From assembly GCA_002311635.1 (NCBI GenBank), contig DBZJ01000009.1, positions 11,876-75,875 of the forward strand: a DNA stretch of 64,000 nt. Reading direction: 5' to 3'. The position numbers and the translations under genes are program-made. The stretch is from Syntrophaceae bacterium UBA1163 (GTDB lineage Bacteria; Desulfobacterota; BSN033; UBA1163). Every line of letters begins with the position of its first letter. Position 1 is the first letter of the stretch. Shown in pieces: positions 13,453-22,699 of the stretch. The notes beneath the pieces were generated by a model. The model was not told the DNA's origin. It saw nothing but the letters and a program-made list of their open reading frames with translations, and did no database searches.

Positions 13453-16266
13453 ATGGAAAAGTTTATAGAGATTATCGGGGCCAAGTCCCACAACCTCAAG
13501 AATATCAACTGCAAAATTCCCAGGGGAAAGATTACCGTCATCACAGGCGTCTCGGGGTCGGGCAAATCAACCCTCGCTTTCGACACACTCTTCGCAGAAG
13601 GCCAGAGACGTTACATTGAATCCCTCTCCACTTATGCCCGGCAATTCTTAGAGAAGATGGACCGGCCTGATGTCGAAGCCATCCATGGAATCCCTCCTGC
13701 CATCGCCATCGAACAGAAAAACAGCGTCAAGAATGCTCGCTCCACGGTTGGAACAGCCTCTGAGATATATGATTACCTCAGGCTTCTCTTTGCTAAGATC
13801 GGTGAAGTCTTCTGCCCGGACTGCCACGTCAAAGTCTCAGGCGATACCGTGGAGGGTGTCGTAGAACAGATCTTGAGTCAATTTAAAGGAGTAAAGATTT
13901 TCATCCTCAGCCCGGTCTCTCTGGACGATAGCCAGGAAAGAGAGCTTAAGGTAAAAGATCTCATCAAAAATGGATATTACCGAATTTGCGAGAAAGGCCA
14001 AATTCTTGATCTCACCAGCCTCTCTGCTTCAGAATTTCAACAAAGGTTTTCCCCCTCTTCCTCCCCTCTCCCACAAGGGGAGAGGGTGATGGAGAAGAAA
14101 GCTCTCTCCGTCCTCATTGACAGGCTTGTCTTAGAAGAGAAGGAAAGATCAAGGCTATCTGAAGCCATTCAGAAAGGGTTTCAAGTAGGGAATGGTAAAA
14201 TTGAAGTGCTCACTGAACAGGGTAAGAGAATGACCTTCAACAGGAGCTTCTCCTGTAATCGCTGCGGACGAAATTTTTCAGAGCCCGAGCCTCTTCTCTT
14301 CTCGTTTAACAGCCCTCTCGGCGCCTGCCGCGCCTGCCAGGGTTTCGGCAGGATCATTGGGATCGATTGGCAGAAGGTGATCCCGGATCCGAAAAAGACA
14401 TTGAAAGAAAAACCCTTTGCTCCCTGGAACACGCCGGCTTATGAAGACCTTTATGAATATCTATGGACGGCCTGCCGGAGGCACAAGATTCCAACCCAAA
14501 AACCCTTTGAAGAACTTCTCCCTCAACAGAAAGAGATTTTAGTCAACGGAAAAGGGGAGTTCATCGGCTTAAAAGGATTCTTTGAATGGATGGAAGGAAA
14601 GCGGTACAAAGTTCACTACCGGGTTTTTCTGAGTAAATACCGGGCCTATACCCCCTGCCCCACCTGTCACAATACCCGACTAAAAGAAGAAGCACTCTAT
14701 GTGTTACTGGCGGGGAAAAATATTGCCGAGCTTTGCGACATGCCTATCTCCGACCTCCAGATGTTCTTCAAGAATCTGCCGATCAAAGACTTTCAAAAGA
14801 AGGTTGGAGAGCGCCTGCTTAAAGAGATTAACGACCGAATCGGATTCATGGTGGATGTCGGATTGGGATACTTAACCCTTTCCCGTCAAACCAGAACTCT
14901 CTCCAGCGGCGAATATCAGCGCATCACATTGGCGAGGTCGCTCGGCTCCGCTCTGACTGAAACTCTCTATGTCTTGGATGAGCCGAGCATTGGCCTGCAC
15001 GCAAGGGATACCCATCGCCTCCTTCGGTCCCTCCGGAAATTACGAGAAGGAGGAAATACAGTGGTCGTAGTGGAACACGATCCGGATGTGATACGAGCAG
15101 CCGATGAGGTCATTGACCTTGGCCCCGGGGCCGGAAGATCGGGAGGCTCTATGGTTTTTCAAGGAGGGCTGGAATCCCTTCTGCAAAACCAGGATTCCAT
15201 TACAGCCCGCTACTTGCGAGACGGAACGGCCTCTGATCCAATCAGGTCTCTTAGAAAACCGCAAGGGTGGATTTCCATCCACAATGCACGGGAGCACAAC
15301 CTTAAAGGAATCGATGTGAGAATCCCGTTGGGCGTAATGGTTTGCATCACGGGCGTCTCCGGAGCCGGAAAGACCACCTTGGTTCACAACATTCTATACT
15401 CAGGAGCAAAGGGCAATGGGAGCTCAGGCTTTGAAAAGGGAGCCTTCGACTCCATCAAAGGTCTCGATCAGATCCATGATCTCATCCTGGTCGATCAATC
15501 GCCCATTGGGAAAAGTCTTCGCTCAAACTCAGCCACCTATATCAAGGTATTCAGCGAGATTCGGGATCTTTTCGCCCAGACCCGGGAGGCCAAGCGATAT
15601 GGATTCAAACCCCGCCATTTCTCTTTCAATACAGAAGGGGGCCGATGTGAAACCTGCCAGGGCGCGGGGTTTCAAGTTCTGGACATGCAATTCTTAGAAG
15701 ATGTCATCATCACCTGTGAAACGTGTGAAGGGAAGAGATTCCGGCCTGAGATTCTGAAAGTGAAGTACCGAGATAAGAATATTTCAGAAGTGCTAAATAT
15801 GACCGTTGATGATGCAATCGCCTTCTTCGAAAGCCATCACCGAATTCTGCAAAAACTTCAAACCCTGAAAGACGTGGGCTTAGGCTATCTCACCCTCGGC
15901 CAATCCACCAATACGCTGAGCGGGGGAGAATCCCAGCGTCTGAAACTGGCTCAGCATATCGGCCAAAGCCATGAGGGGAAGAGTCTCTTCATCTTTGACG
16001 AACCCACCACAGGACTCCACATGGCCGATGTCGAACTCCTTCTGATGACCTTTGAGAAACTTCTTTCCCAAGGCCATTCGATCATCGTGATTGAACACAA
16101 CCTCGACCTCATCCGACGTGCAGATTATATCATTGATTTGGGCCCTGAAGGAGGGGAAGAAGGAGGAAGGATCGTGGCCGAGGGCGATCTCAAAAAGATC
16201 ATGGCCTCGCCGCAATCCTACACAGGGCAGTTCCTAAAACAACGCCTGAACGAAACAAAGGTTTAG
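13453..16266 (+). CDS. uvrA: UvrA, excinuclease ABC subunit A
   Basis: 938 residues from the ATG at 13453 (MEKFIEIIGAKSHNLKNI). It carries two ABC modules, each with a Walker A (GVSGSGKST near residue 32; GVSGAGKTT near 636) and signatures (LSSGEYQR and LSGGESQRLK), plus zinc modules CNRCGRNF...CRACQG and CETCQG...CETCEG. UvrA finds bulky DNA lesions with UvrB in nucleotide excision repair. The length matches the family. One oddity: between about residues 202 and 212 the frame runs through a palindromic repeat (14064-14086) encoding SPLPQGE. No good Shine-Dalgarno is visible near the chosen start. Confidence 0.93.
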   Translation: MEKFIEIIGAKSHNLKNINCKIPRGKITVITGVSGSGKSTLAFDTLFAEGQRRYIESLSTYARQFLEKMDRPDVEAIHGIPPAIAIEQKNSVKNARSTVGTASEIYDYLRLLFAKIGEVFCPDCHVKVSGDTVEGVVEQILSQFKGVKIFILSPVSLDDSQERELKVKDLIKNGYYRICEKGQILDLTSLSASEFQQRFSPSSSPLPQGERVMEKKALSVLIDRLVLEEKERSRLSEAIQKGFQVGNGKIEVLTEQGKRMTFNRSFSCNRCGRNFSEPEPLLFSFNSPLGACRACQGFGRIIGIDWQKVIPDPKKTLKEKPFAPWNTPAYEDLYEYLWTACRRHKIPTQKPFEELLPQQKEILVNGKGEFIGLKGFFEWMEGKRYKVHYRVFLSKYRAYTPCPTCHNTRLKEEALYVLLAGKNIAELCDMPISDLQMFFKNLPIKDFQKKVGERLLKEINDRIGFMVDVGLGYLTLSRQTRTLSSGEYQRITLARSLGSALTETLYVLDEPSIGLHARDTHRLLRSLRKLREGGNTVVVVEHDPDVIRAADEVIDLGPGAGRSGGSMVFQGGLESLLQNQDSITARYLRDGTASDPIRSLRKPQGWISIHNAREHNLKGIDVRIPLGVMVCITGVSGAGKTTLVHNILYSGAKGNGSSGFEKGAFDSIKGLDQIHDLILVDQSPIGKSLRSNSATYIKVFSEIRDLFAQTREAKRYGFKPRHFSFNTEGGRCETCQGAGFQVLDMQFLEDVIITCETCEGKRFRPEILKVKYRDKNISEVLNMTVDDAIAFFESHHRILQKLQTLKDVGLGYLTLGQSTNTLSGGESQRLKLAQHIGQSHEGKSLFIFDEPTTGLHMADVELLLMTFEKLLSQGHSIIVIEHNLDLIRRADYIIDLGPEGGEEGGRIVAEGDLKKIMASPQSYTGQFLKQRLNETKV
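14064..14086. repeat. palindromic repeat inside uvrA
   Basis: CCCTCTCCC faces GGGAGAGGG around a short loop, in frame, in the poorly conserved insertion of the first UvrA module. The same arms occur between genes at 16704-16760, so this is an element of that family within a coding sequence. Confidence 0.7.
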
Positions 16267-16337
16267 GTTTAGGTTTAGGCTAAGATTAAGATTAAAACCT
16301 GAGATCCCTCAATCTTAACCTCAGCCTCAACCTAAAT
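16262..16337. terminator. long imperfect hairpin between convergent uvrA and selenoprotein gene
   Basis: The left arm is built of GGTTTAGGTTTAGG-type words, then AAGATTAAGATTAAAACC; the right arm mirrors it (CAATCTTAACC, CTCAACCTAAA). It lies at the junction of two convergent genes and probably ends transcription both ways. Both arms are degenerate tandem words. Confidence 0.6.
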
Positions 16338-16592
16338 CTCTGTTCTCTGTTTGATGCAGCTGAGCATCTGTTCGAGGCGATTCCGCTCAAATCCGACCAT
16401 CACCTCGTTGCATGCAGTAATCACCGGTACGCTTCGCGCACCAGAAATCTTCACCATCTCGTCCAATGCTGCCCGGTCTTTGGTCACATCGTACTCTGTA
16501 AATTTGTAGCCCTTTTGCGAAAGAAACTCTTTCGCCATCTTGCAATAGGGTCACGTCGGTGTCGAATAAACTTTGATTTCGTCTTCTGCCAT
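16332..16592 (-). CDS. glutaredoxin-like selenoprotein, Sec at codon 14 (UxxC)
   Basis: Reading from ATG 16592 (GGAGG eight bases upstream) gives MAEDEIKVYSTPT, then TGA (16553-16551), then PYCKMAKEFLSQKGYKFTEYD and on to a normal stop: 86 residues if TGA is read as selenocysteine. TGA sits exactly where glutaredoxins have the first Cys of CPYC, giving U-P-Y-C, and the later SVPV-x-x-A segment carries the cis-proline of the thioredoxin fold. A hairpin with GU in its loop follows the TGA (see 16510-16553). Glutaredoxin-like selenoproteins are known in anaerobic deltaproteobacteria. The alternative is a nonsense mutation, but everything downstream is intact. It would act as a small thiol-redox protein. 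Confidence 0.8.
16510..16553 (-). promoter_or_regulatory. putative bacterial SECIS element
   Basis: Fifteen bases after the TGA (16553-16551, minus strand), GCGAAAG and CTTTCGC form a perfect 7-bp stem (16535-16517) with loop AGTTT, which has G and U early in the apical loop. CCCT just after TGA can pair with AGGG beyond the stem. Spacing and loop fit bSECIS elements bound by SelB. Confidence 0.7.
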
Positions 16593-16703
16593 AGGGATTC
16601 CTCCTCGTTCATATATTATTCACCGCTTCTTCTTTATTTTTACACATATCCCCTTTGAATTGTCAACGAATGTTTTTTCCCGAGCTTTTCCTTTTATCGG
16701 GTT

Positions 16704-16760
16704 CACCCTCACCCCGCCCTCTCCCCTCAAGGGAGAGGGAAGTGGAAGGTGGTTCCACCC
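16704..16760. repeat. CCCTCTCCC/GGGAGAGGG palindromic repeat
   Basis: CCCTCTCCC (16717-16725) faces GGGAGAGGG (16731-16739) and is followed by an inverted pair GGAAGGTGG/CCACC. It is upstream of the DUF434 gene and was wrongly included in a longer open frame beginning at 16655. Confidence 0.6.
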
Positions 16761-16885
16761 TCACCCCGCCCGCTGCCTCAGGCCTGACCCGTACTATTCA
16801 TCTCGAATTTCTCTATCATTGGCACGAAAGGTGTCTAATATTATATCGCAATTTTCAGATTTCCTTTACAGAATTTTGGGCTATA

Positions 16886-17608
16886 ATGTCTCTCATGAAT
16901 TTTTCGGGAAACAAATCGGCCGCCGTTAGAAGGTCGAAGTCTAAAGATCTCCAGAATGCAGCAGAGGACTTCCGTTATCTCCTGAACCGACGATACCCCA
17001 GGAAAGCTGCGCTTGAACTCGTCGGGAATCGATTCGGACTGACTTTCGATGAACGGCATCTTCTTCACCGAGGAGTTTTCTCAAGTGCCGATTCTAAATC
17101 CAGAAGGAAAAGAATTGTCCCTATCACTGGTATCCGGAACAAAGACTTGGCCATCGATGGTCACAATGTCTTGATTACCATTGAAGCTGCCCTCTCCGGC
17201 CGTGCTCTGGTTCTTGCAGATGACGGGTTTATCAGAGACATCTCCGGCCTCTCAGGAAGTTTTAGGAAATCGAAGGTAACAGAAACAGCCATCCAATTGG
17301 TTCTCAACGTCTCAAAGAAGTGGAAACCCCGTAAAACCCTCTTCCTTTTCGATGCACCGATCAGCATGAGCGGTAAATTGGCCCGGGAGATCAGGGATCG
17401 ACTGAATCAAGCGAACCTTCCAGGAGATGCCGTGGCAGTGAAGGTACCGGAGAAGATTCTGATTGGGTTCCCTGGAGTAATCGCTTCGAGTGACACGGCA
17501 ATCATTGACCGATCTGAGAAGGTGTTGGATTTGGCCGGCTATATCATAACGAAGAAAATTGGCTTAAAATCTTTTCTGCAATGGAAGAGAAGACCGCTGG
17601 TTGACTGA
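16886..17608 (+). CDS. DUF434 domain-containing protein
   Basis: About 240 residues, starting at ATG 16886 or 16895 (MSLMNFSGNK). A longer frame from 16655 runs through a palindromic repeat and is not credible. The N-terminal part has AAEDFRYLLNRRYPRKAALELVGNRF and LHRGVFS, the DUF434 pattern. The C-terminal part (DLAIDGHNVLITIEAAL, FLFDAPISMSGKLA, IASSDTAIID) has acidic strands placed as in nuclease-like or PIN-like folds. The biochemical role is unknown. No clear ribosome site; a TATAAT hexamer overlaps the first ATG region (16883-16888). Confidence 0.75.
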   Translation: MSLMNFSGNKSAAVRRSKSKDLQNAAEDFRYLLNRRYPRKAALELVGNRFGLTFDERHLLHRGVFSSADSKSRRKRIVPITGIRNKDLAIDGHNVLITIEAALSGRALVLADDGFIRDISGLSGSFRKSKVTETAIQLVLNVSKKWKPRKTLFLFDAPISMSGKLAREIRDRLNQANLPGDAVAVKVPEKILIGFPGVIASSDTAIIDRSEKVLDLAGYIITKKIGLKSFLQWKRRPLVD

Positions 17609-17638
17609 CATCCCTGACTCTAAAGGGAGACACCGCGT

Positions 17639-18832
17639 TTGGAAAGCGCTGAAAAAATGGAAAGCTATCGATGGATCATCCTGATCATCGTCTATTTATC
17701 CATCCTCGCTTTTACGTTCATCTTCCAATCCATCCCTCCCCTTCTTCCATTGATCACCTCTGATCTGCATCTAACTTACGCCCAATCCGGTCTCGTGATG
17801 AGCCTCTTTTCCCTCCCAGGCATCTTCGTCTCGCTTTTAGGTGGATTTGTTTCAGACCGGTATGGGATGAGGTCTTTAGGAGCAGGCTGTTTCCTATTAA
17901 TGATCGGCGGAACCTTGCTAGTGGGATTAGGAATGAATCTGCACATCCTATGGATAGGAAGAATGATCGCTGGGATCGGTGGTTTCACCCTCTCCGTTTT
18001 CCTCCCCAAGCTGCTCTCTCAATGGTTTCGTCACAAGGAATTAGGTCTTGCCATGGGCATTTACAACACCGGCGTTCCCCTTGGCTCGGTGATCTGCTTT
18101 GGGCTCTTTGGAGAAATGGGAAGCCGATGGGGATGGCATGTTCCTATTTTATTGACCGGGCTGTTTCTGTTTATCACGTTCATTCTCTTCTTGAGCCTTT
18201 ACCGATTGCCCCCTTCGCCAGTGGCGAGGGAAGGTAGACCGCTCAGCATTTATAGGTCGGTAATAGAGACGGGATGGCCCATCTGGTGGGTGGGCCTTTC
18301 CTGGCTCTGGTACAATGCTGCTTTCACCTCCTTTGCCACTTTCGCGCCCAACCTGTTTTTGCAAAAGGGCTATACAATTGAAGAGAGCGGTCTCCTCATC
18401 GGAATTCCTCTTTTAGGTTCTCTCTTCCTAAGCACCCCCATCGGACATCTGGTGGACCGGTTTAAACATCAGGAATGGTTTATTGGATTAGGAGCCGCTG
18501 CATTGGCCGTTCTGGCACTATTCTTCAATTTTAGCTCTCTGTTTCTGCTTCTCGTCATCCTGATGGGAATCTTCTCCGCAATGATTCCCGCTCCTACTTA
18601 TTCCCTTCCTCCGGAAATGTTAAAGGCAGAAAATGTTGGGTTGGGATTCGGGGTCATCTCCACCTGTTCAAGCACCGGCTTATTTATTGCACCCTATCTG
18701 GTTGGAAAAGCCAAGGACTTAACAGGCTCCTACCATTGGAGTTTCATCTTGATCTCGGTCTTCTTCTTTCTCATCGCAATCTTCATCTTCCTTGCTCACC
18801 GCTCCCGGAAGAGAAAAGAAAGCCTTGATTAG
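17639..18832 (+). CDS. MFS transporter
   Basis: 397 residues, twelve hydrophobic segments. The MFS loop 2-3 motif is present as GGFVSDRYGMRSLG (about 65-78), with a partial copy (GHLVDRFKHQEW) in the second half. The TTG at 17639 has AAGGGAGA eight bases upstream; an ATG at 17657 is the alternative. The central loop (about residues 190-200) reads PPSPVAREGR, encoded by a palindrome-like stretch at 18207-18231 (CCCCCTTCGCCA / TGGCGAGGG), in frame. The similarity is to nitrate/nitrite- or CynX-type antiporters; the substrate is unknown. Confidence 0.85.
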   Translation: MESAEKMESYRWIILIIVYLSILAFTFIFQSIPPLLPLITSDLHLTYAQSGLVMSLFSLPGIFVSLLGGFVSDRYGMRSLGAGCFLLMIGGTLLVGLGMNLHILWIGRMIAGIGGFTLSVFLPKLLSQWFRHKELGLAMGIYNTGVPLGSVICFGLFGEMGSRWGWHVPILLTGLFLFITFILFLSLYRLPPSPVAREGRPLSIYRSVIETGWPIWWVGLSWLWYNAAFTSFATFAPNLFLQKGYTIEESGLLIGIPLLGSLFLSTPIGHLVDRFKHQEWFIGLGAAALAVLALFFNFSSLFLLLVILMGIFSAMIPAPTYSLPPEMLKAENVGLGFGVISTCSSTGLFIAPYLVGKAKDLTGSYHWSFILISVFFFLIAIFIFLAHRSRKRKESLD

Positions 18833-18882
18833 CGGTGCCATCAGAGGATCCCAATTTTTTTTGGAAAACTCCGCGGGAACCC

Positions 18883-18937
18883 TTGACAAGCCAAAACCCT
18901 TAGCTTATGAAGAAACGTGTTTCTGGATGCCGTATAC
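18883..18937 (+). promoter_or_regulatory. promoter and possible operator of the GntR gene
   Basis: TTGACA (18883-18888), a 17-bp spacer and TATGAA (18906-18911) form a plausible sigma-70 promoter. GTATAC (18932-18937) lies in ATGCCGTATACAAAGG; GTATAC-centred palindromes are typical targets of GntR regulators of the FCD class, suggesting autoregulation. Confidence 0.5.
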
Positions 18938-18965
18938 AAAGGTTTGACTGAAAAAGGAGGACGTT

Positions 18966-19652
18966 ATGGAAGTCGGTTTAGGCGGTCTTAAGACCAGCAA
19001 AAAGAAATCCCTACGGGAAGAAGTCTACCAATCATTAAGAAAATCTATTCTCCACGGAAAATTGAAGGGCGGGCAGCGTCTCATTGAGGAGCAATTGGCC
19101 GATCAGGTAGGAATCAGCCGTACCCCTGTCAGAGAGGCTTTCTACAAACTGGAGAGGGAAGAATTAGTCACGCGACTTCCCAAAGGGGGCTTTGCAGTGA
19201 GGGAATTCACCAAAGAGGACGTGGAGGAAATCTTTGGGATTCGGAGTGCCCTCGAAAGTTATGCTGCTTATTTGGCCACCGTTCATATGGCTCCGGATAA
19301 GATTTCTATCCTGGAGAGAAAATTGAAGGAATCGGAAGATGCCTTAGAGAAAGGAGACGATGATAAGGCCCTCCAGCTTCACAACGATTTTTACGATCTC
19401 CTCTATAAATCCTGCAGGAGCAGAAAACTCGCGGAGATGATTAATAACTTCCGCGATTATTTTTATCGGTATCGGTCCGCTCTGCTCCGTACGGAAAATG
19501 GAGTGAGCCACACCAATCAATACCATCGTCAGATGTTGGAAGCGATGAAGAAGAAGAATCCAAGGCTGGCAGAAAGGCTCGTCCGAATGCATTTGGCGAG
19601 AGCAAAGGACCTTGTTCTGAAGGAAATCGAAGAGGGAAGAATCGTCGCCTGA
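18966..19652 (+). CDS. GntR family transcriptional regulator, FCD type
   Basis: 228 residues. The winged-helix domain has LREEVYQSLRKSILHGKLKGG, EEQLADQVGISRTPVREAFYKLE and LVTRLPKGGFAVREF (about 14-86). The FCD helical ligand domain follows (EIFGIRSALESYAAYLA; HNDFYDLLY; HRQMLEAMKKKNPRLAERLVRMHL), with the Asp/His metal or ligand-binding positions in place. Such regulators usually respond to an organic acid or amino acid. AGGAGG lies six bases before the ATG. The target may be its own promoter or the MFS gene upstream. Confidence 0.9.
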   Translation: MEVGLGGLKTSKKKSLREEVYQSLRKSILHGKLKGGQRLIEEQLADQVGISRTPVREAFYKLEREELVTRLPKGGFAVREFTKEDVEEIFGIRSALESYAAYLATVHMAPDKISILERKLKESEDALEKGDDDKALQLHNDFYDLLYKSCRSRKLAEMINNFRDYFYRYRSALLRTENGVSHTNQYHRQMLEAMKKKNPRLAERLVRMHLARAKDLVLKEIEEGRIVA

Positions 19653-19657
19653 AGCGG

Positions 19658-19728
19658 GACAGGCTACTTTTTCAGTCATCTATTACCCATCATAAGTCGT
19701 TGCCGGACCTAAGAAAAACCAGCCTGTC
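19658..19728. terminator. inverted repeat after the GntR gene
   Basis: GACAGGCT (19658-19665) faces AGCCTGTC (19721-19728) across about 55 bases, just after the stop codon. It may end the transcript. The rest of the gap to 19977 is AT-rich, shows no gene, and should hold the promoter of the kinase gene. Confidence 0.45.
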
Positions 19729-19977
19729 TCATCTTTCCCCTCTTTTACAAAAATGTCAATTTCTAAGTAAATTTTTCATAATTTGTCCGTCTTTCTCCAC
19801 TAATGTCCTCTCAAGTGCATTTACATACCTTACCTCCCATAATCTAGACATTCCTTAAAATACAGTGGGTTACAAAAAAATCGGTATCTTCGTGAAGAAT
19901 TTGGAGCATCTTGGAACAAAACTTGCTTTTTTGCTAATCCTTAGGAAAATCTATACCCATAGTTAGGCTATACCATC

Positions 19978-22455
19978 ATGGCAAAAGACCCAAACAGAGT
20001 CATTTCCGAGCTACATAAAGGAAGATATATACCCATCCAAAACATAAAGAGAAAGAAAATAGCTACCCATTTAGCAGATCGGAAAACAACTCGACCCCTC
20101 AAAAACTCGGCCATTACCATGCCCTTACTTGCTAAACAGATGGAGGAGGCACTGCGTCGGAGTGAGGAGAAATACCGAACCATCATTGAGAACATGCAGG
20201 AGGGTTATTATGAGCTTGACCTTGCCGGTCGTTTTACCTTTGTTAATGACGCGCTTTGCAAACATCTCGGATATACCAAAGAGGAATTGGTCGGGACGCG
20301 CGCCCGACAGTATCAAGATGAAACAACCACTAAGAAAATGCATCAGATATTCACCGAACTCTACAGAACAGGGGAACCGGTTAAGGCATTAGAGTCGGAA
20401 TATATCAGAAAAGACGGCACCAAAGGGACTTACGAACTGTCGGTATCTCTTCTACGGGATGCACAAGGCAAACCCATCGGATTCCGGGGTGTTTCTCGGG
20501 ACATCACCGAGCGCAAGCAGACGGAGGAGGCACTGCGAAGAAGTGAGGAGAAATACCGAACCATTCTTAAAAACATGGAAGAGGGTTATTACGAAGTAGA
20601 CCTTGCCGGTAATTTCACCTTTGTCAATGATGTCATCTCCAGACATCTCGGGTATACCAAAGAGGAATTGATCGGGATGAACTACCGGAAGTATGCGAGC
20701 GAGGAAACCTCTAAAGAGTTGTATCAGCACTTTAGCGAACTCTACCGAACAGGCCAACCGATTAAGCCATTCGCGGTGGAATATATCAGGAGAGACAGAA
20801 CCAAACTGATTTCTGAAATTTCGGTATCTCTTATAAGAGACCTCGAAGGGAAGCCGATCGGGTTTCGTGGAATCTCGCGCGATATCACCGAGCGCAAACA
20901 AGCAGAGGAGACATTGCGGAGAAGCGAGGAGAGATACCGAACCATTATCGAGAACCTCCAGGACGGCTATTTTGAGAACGACCTTGCCGGTAATTTAACC
21001 TTTGTGAACGATATCATCTGCCGAAATCTCAGATATACCAGAGAGGAACTAATCGGGATGAATTACCGGCAGTATACGGACGAGGAAGACCGTAAAAAGG
21101 TGCTTCAACTTTATGGCGAACTGTACAGAACAGGGCAGCCTGTTAAGTCATTGGAAGTAAAACATGTCAGAAAAGATGGGGCCAAACTGTTTGCCGAGAT
21201 CTCGTCATCTCTTATACGGGATTCGGAAGGAAAACCGATCGGGTTTCGAGGCATCTCGCATAACATCACCGAGCGCAAGCAGGCAGAAGAGGAGAAGTTA
21301 TCTCTTCAAGAGCAGCTTCGGCAGGCGCAGAAAATGGAGGCCGTTGGCCAGTTGGCAGGGGGGGTGGCTCACGACTTTAACAACCTCCTGACCGTTATCA
21401 AGGGCTACAGCCAACTTTCCCTCTTCGACCTTAAAGAAGATAACCCCCTTTGGGGAAACATCCAAGAGATTGAAAAAGCCAGTCAACGGGCAACGGATCT
21501 AACTCGCCAACTTTTAGCCTTCAGCCGTCGTCAGATCTTGGACCTCAAAGTGGTCGATCTCAACGTCCTCCTAGAAGATCTGGAAAAGATGCTGCGCCGG
21601 ATCATCGGCGAGGACATTACATTGGCCACTCTTCTATCCGAAGGTTTAGGAAAGGTCAAAGTAGATCCGGGTCAGATCGAGCAAGTGATCCTCAATTTAG
21701 CCGTAAACGCCAGGGATGCAATGCCCTCCGGCGGGAAACTCACCATCGAAACGGCGAATGTGGAGTTGGACGAAGAGTATGCCCATGCCCATGTCAATGT
21801 GGCCCCGGGTCGATATGTGAGGCTTTCCGTCAGCGATACGGGGGTTGGGATGACACCGGAGGTGAAAGAAAAGGTCTTCGAGCCCTTCTTTACGACTAAA
21901 GAAAAAGGAAAGGGGACCGGATTGGGCCTCTCCATGGTTTACGGAATTGTCAAGCAGAGCAATGGGAATATCTGGCTTTATAGTGAACCGGGGCGTGGGA
22001 CCACCTTCAGGATTTATTTTCCAAGGGCGGAGGAAGAGGCAGATGGTCTTCATAAGGAAGAAGTAACGGATGTCTTTCCGAGGGGTAGTGAGACAATCCT
22101 TCTGGTGGAGGACGACGAATTGGTGCGAAACCTGGCAACCCGACTTTTAGAGCAGCAGGGCTACAGGGTCTTGAAGGCAACCAACGGCCAAGAGGCGCTG
22201 CGCGTCGCGAAGGAACATGTCGGAGAAACGATCCACCTCCTGCTGTCTGACATTGTGATGCCTCAGATGGGTGGAAAAGAGTTGTCCGATTGGCTTAAAA
22301 TCTCGCGGCCCAACGTCAAGGTCCTTTATACCTCGGGTTATGCGGACGATGCGATTGTCCACCACGGTGTGCTGGACCCGGGGACCCATTTCTTGCAGAA
22401 ACCTTTCTCTCTCAAAACGTTATCACACAAGGTACGCGAAGTATTGGATGAGTAA
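19978..22455 (+). CDS. hybrid sensor histidine kinase with three tandem PAS domains and a receiver
   Basis: 825 residues, no membrane segment, so a cytosolic sensor. Three PAS/PAC units follow each other (about 55-180, 180-305, 305-430), each starting RRSEEKYRTI and ending GFRGxSRDITERKQ. They are so alike that they must come from recent internal duplication. Then HisKA (phospho-His in GGVAHDFNNLL near 465), HATPase (NLAVNARDAM; DTGVGM; GTGLGLSMVYGIV) and a C-terminal receiver (ILLVEDDELVR; phospho-Asp in LLLSDIVMP). Signals might be redox or small ligands. It heads a regulatory block reaching to 24789, directly before the MSHA-type pilus genes. Confidence 0.9.
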   Translation: MAKDPNRVISELHKGRYIPIQNIKRKKIATHLADRKTTRPLKNSAITMPLLAKQMEEALRRSEEKYRTIIENMQEGYYELDLAGRFTFVNDALCKHLGYTKEELVGTRARQYQDETTTKKMHQIFTELYRTGEPVKALESEYIRKDGTKGTYELSVSLLRDAQGKPIGFRGVSRDITERKQTEEALRRSEEKYRTILKNMEEGYYEVDLAGNFTFVNDVISRHLGYTKEELIGMNYRKYASEETSKELYQHFSELYRTGQPIKPFAVEYIRRDRTKLISEISVSLIRDLEGKPIGFRGISRDITERKQAEETLRRSEERYRTIIENLQDGYFENDLAGNLTFVNDIICRNLRYTREELIGMNYRQYTDEEDRKKVLQLYGELYRTGQPVKSLEVKHVRKDGAKLFAEISSSLIRDSEGKPIGFRGISHNITERKQAEEEKLSLQEQLRQAQKMEAVGQLAGGVAHDFNNLLTVIKGYSQLSLFDLKEDNPLWGNIQEIEKASQRATDLTRQLLAFSRRQILDLKVVDLNVLLEDLEKMLRRIIGEDITLATLLSEGLGKVKVDPGQIEQVILNLAVNARDAMPSGGKLTIETANVELDEEYAHAHVNVAPGRYVRLSVSDTGVGMTPEVKEKVFEPFFTTKEKGKGTGLGLSMVYGIVKQSNGNIWLYSEPGRGTTFRIYFPRAEEEADGLHKEEVTDVFPRGSETILLVEDDELVRNLATRLLEQQGYRVLKATNGQEALRVAKEHVGETIHLLLSDIVMPQMGGKELSDWLKISRPNVKVLYTSGYADDAIVHHGVLDPGTHFLQKPFSLKTLSHKVREVLDE

Positions 22456-22508
22456 GCCGGGATGAGGAGAGAGGCGAAGATTAATTTGGAACAGATTGGA
22501 GCCATTCA

Positions 22509-22697
22509 ATGAAAGAGATTATGACACCCCGTGAGGCAGCCGAATATCTGAGCGTTCATGTTCGAACGATCTACCGTTTGGCTAAGAACGGGGATATCCC
22601 CGGTCGCAAGGTAGGTGGGAGCTGGAGGTTCAAAAAGGATGCCCTGGATGAATGGCTCTCATGGAGAGAAGCCCCCTTTTCGTACGGCAAAAGATAG
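22509..22697 (+). CDS. excisionase-family helix-turn-helix protein
   Basis: 62 residues: MTPREAAEYLSVHVRTIYRLAKNGDIPGRKVGGSWRFKKDALDEWL, the MerR-like excisionase/AlpA HTH module with the usual W-R-F wing. It has no partner domain. It lies 53 bp after the hybrid kinase and may be part of that operon. It could bind DNA as an accessory factor; no integrase is near, so an Xis role is unlikely. Confidence 0.8.
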   Translation: MKEIMTPREAAEYLSVHVRTIYRLAKNGDIPGRKVGGSWRFKKDALDEWLSWREAPFSYGKR

Positions 22698-22699
22698 AA

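Noticed and set aside
16655-16885. N-terminal extension of the DUF434 protein
   Set aside because: It is encoded by a palindromic repeat and spacer sequence; the family pattern begins after ATG 16886.
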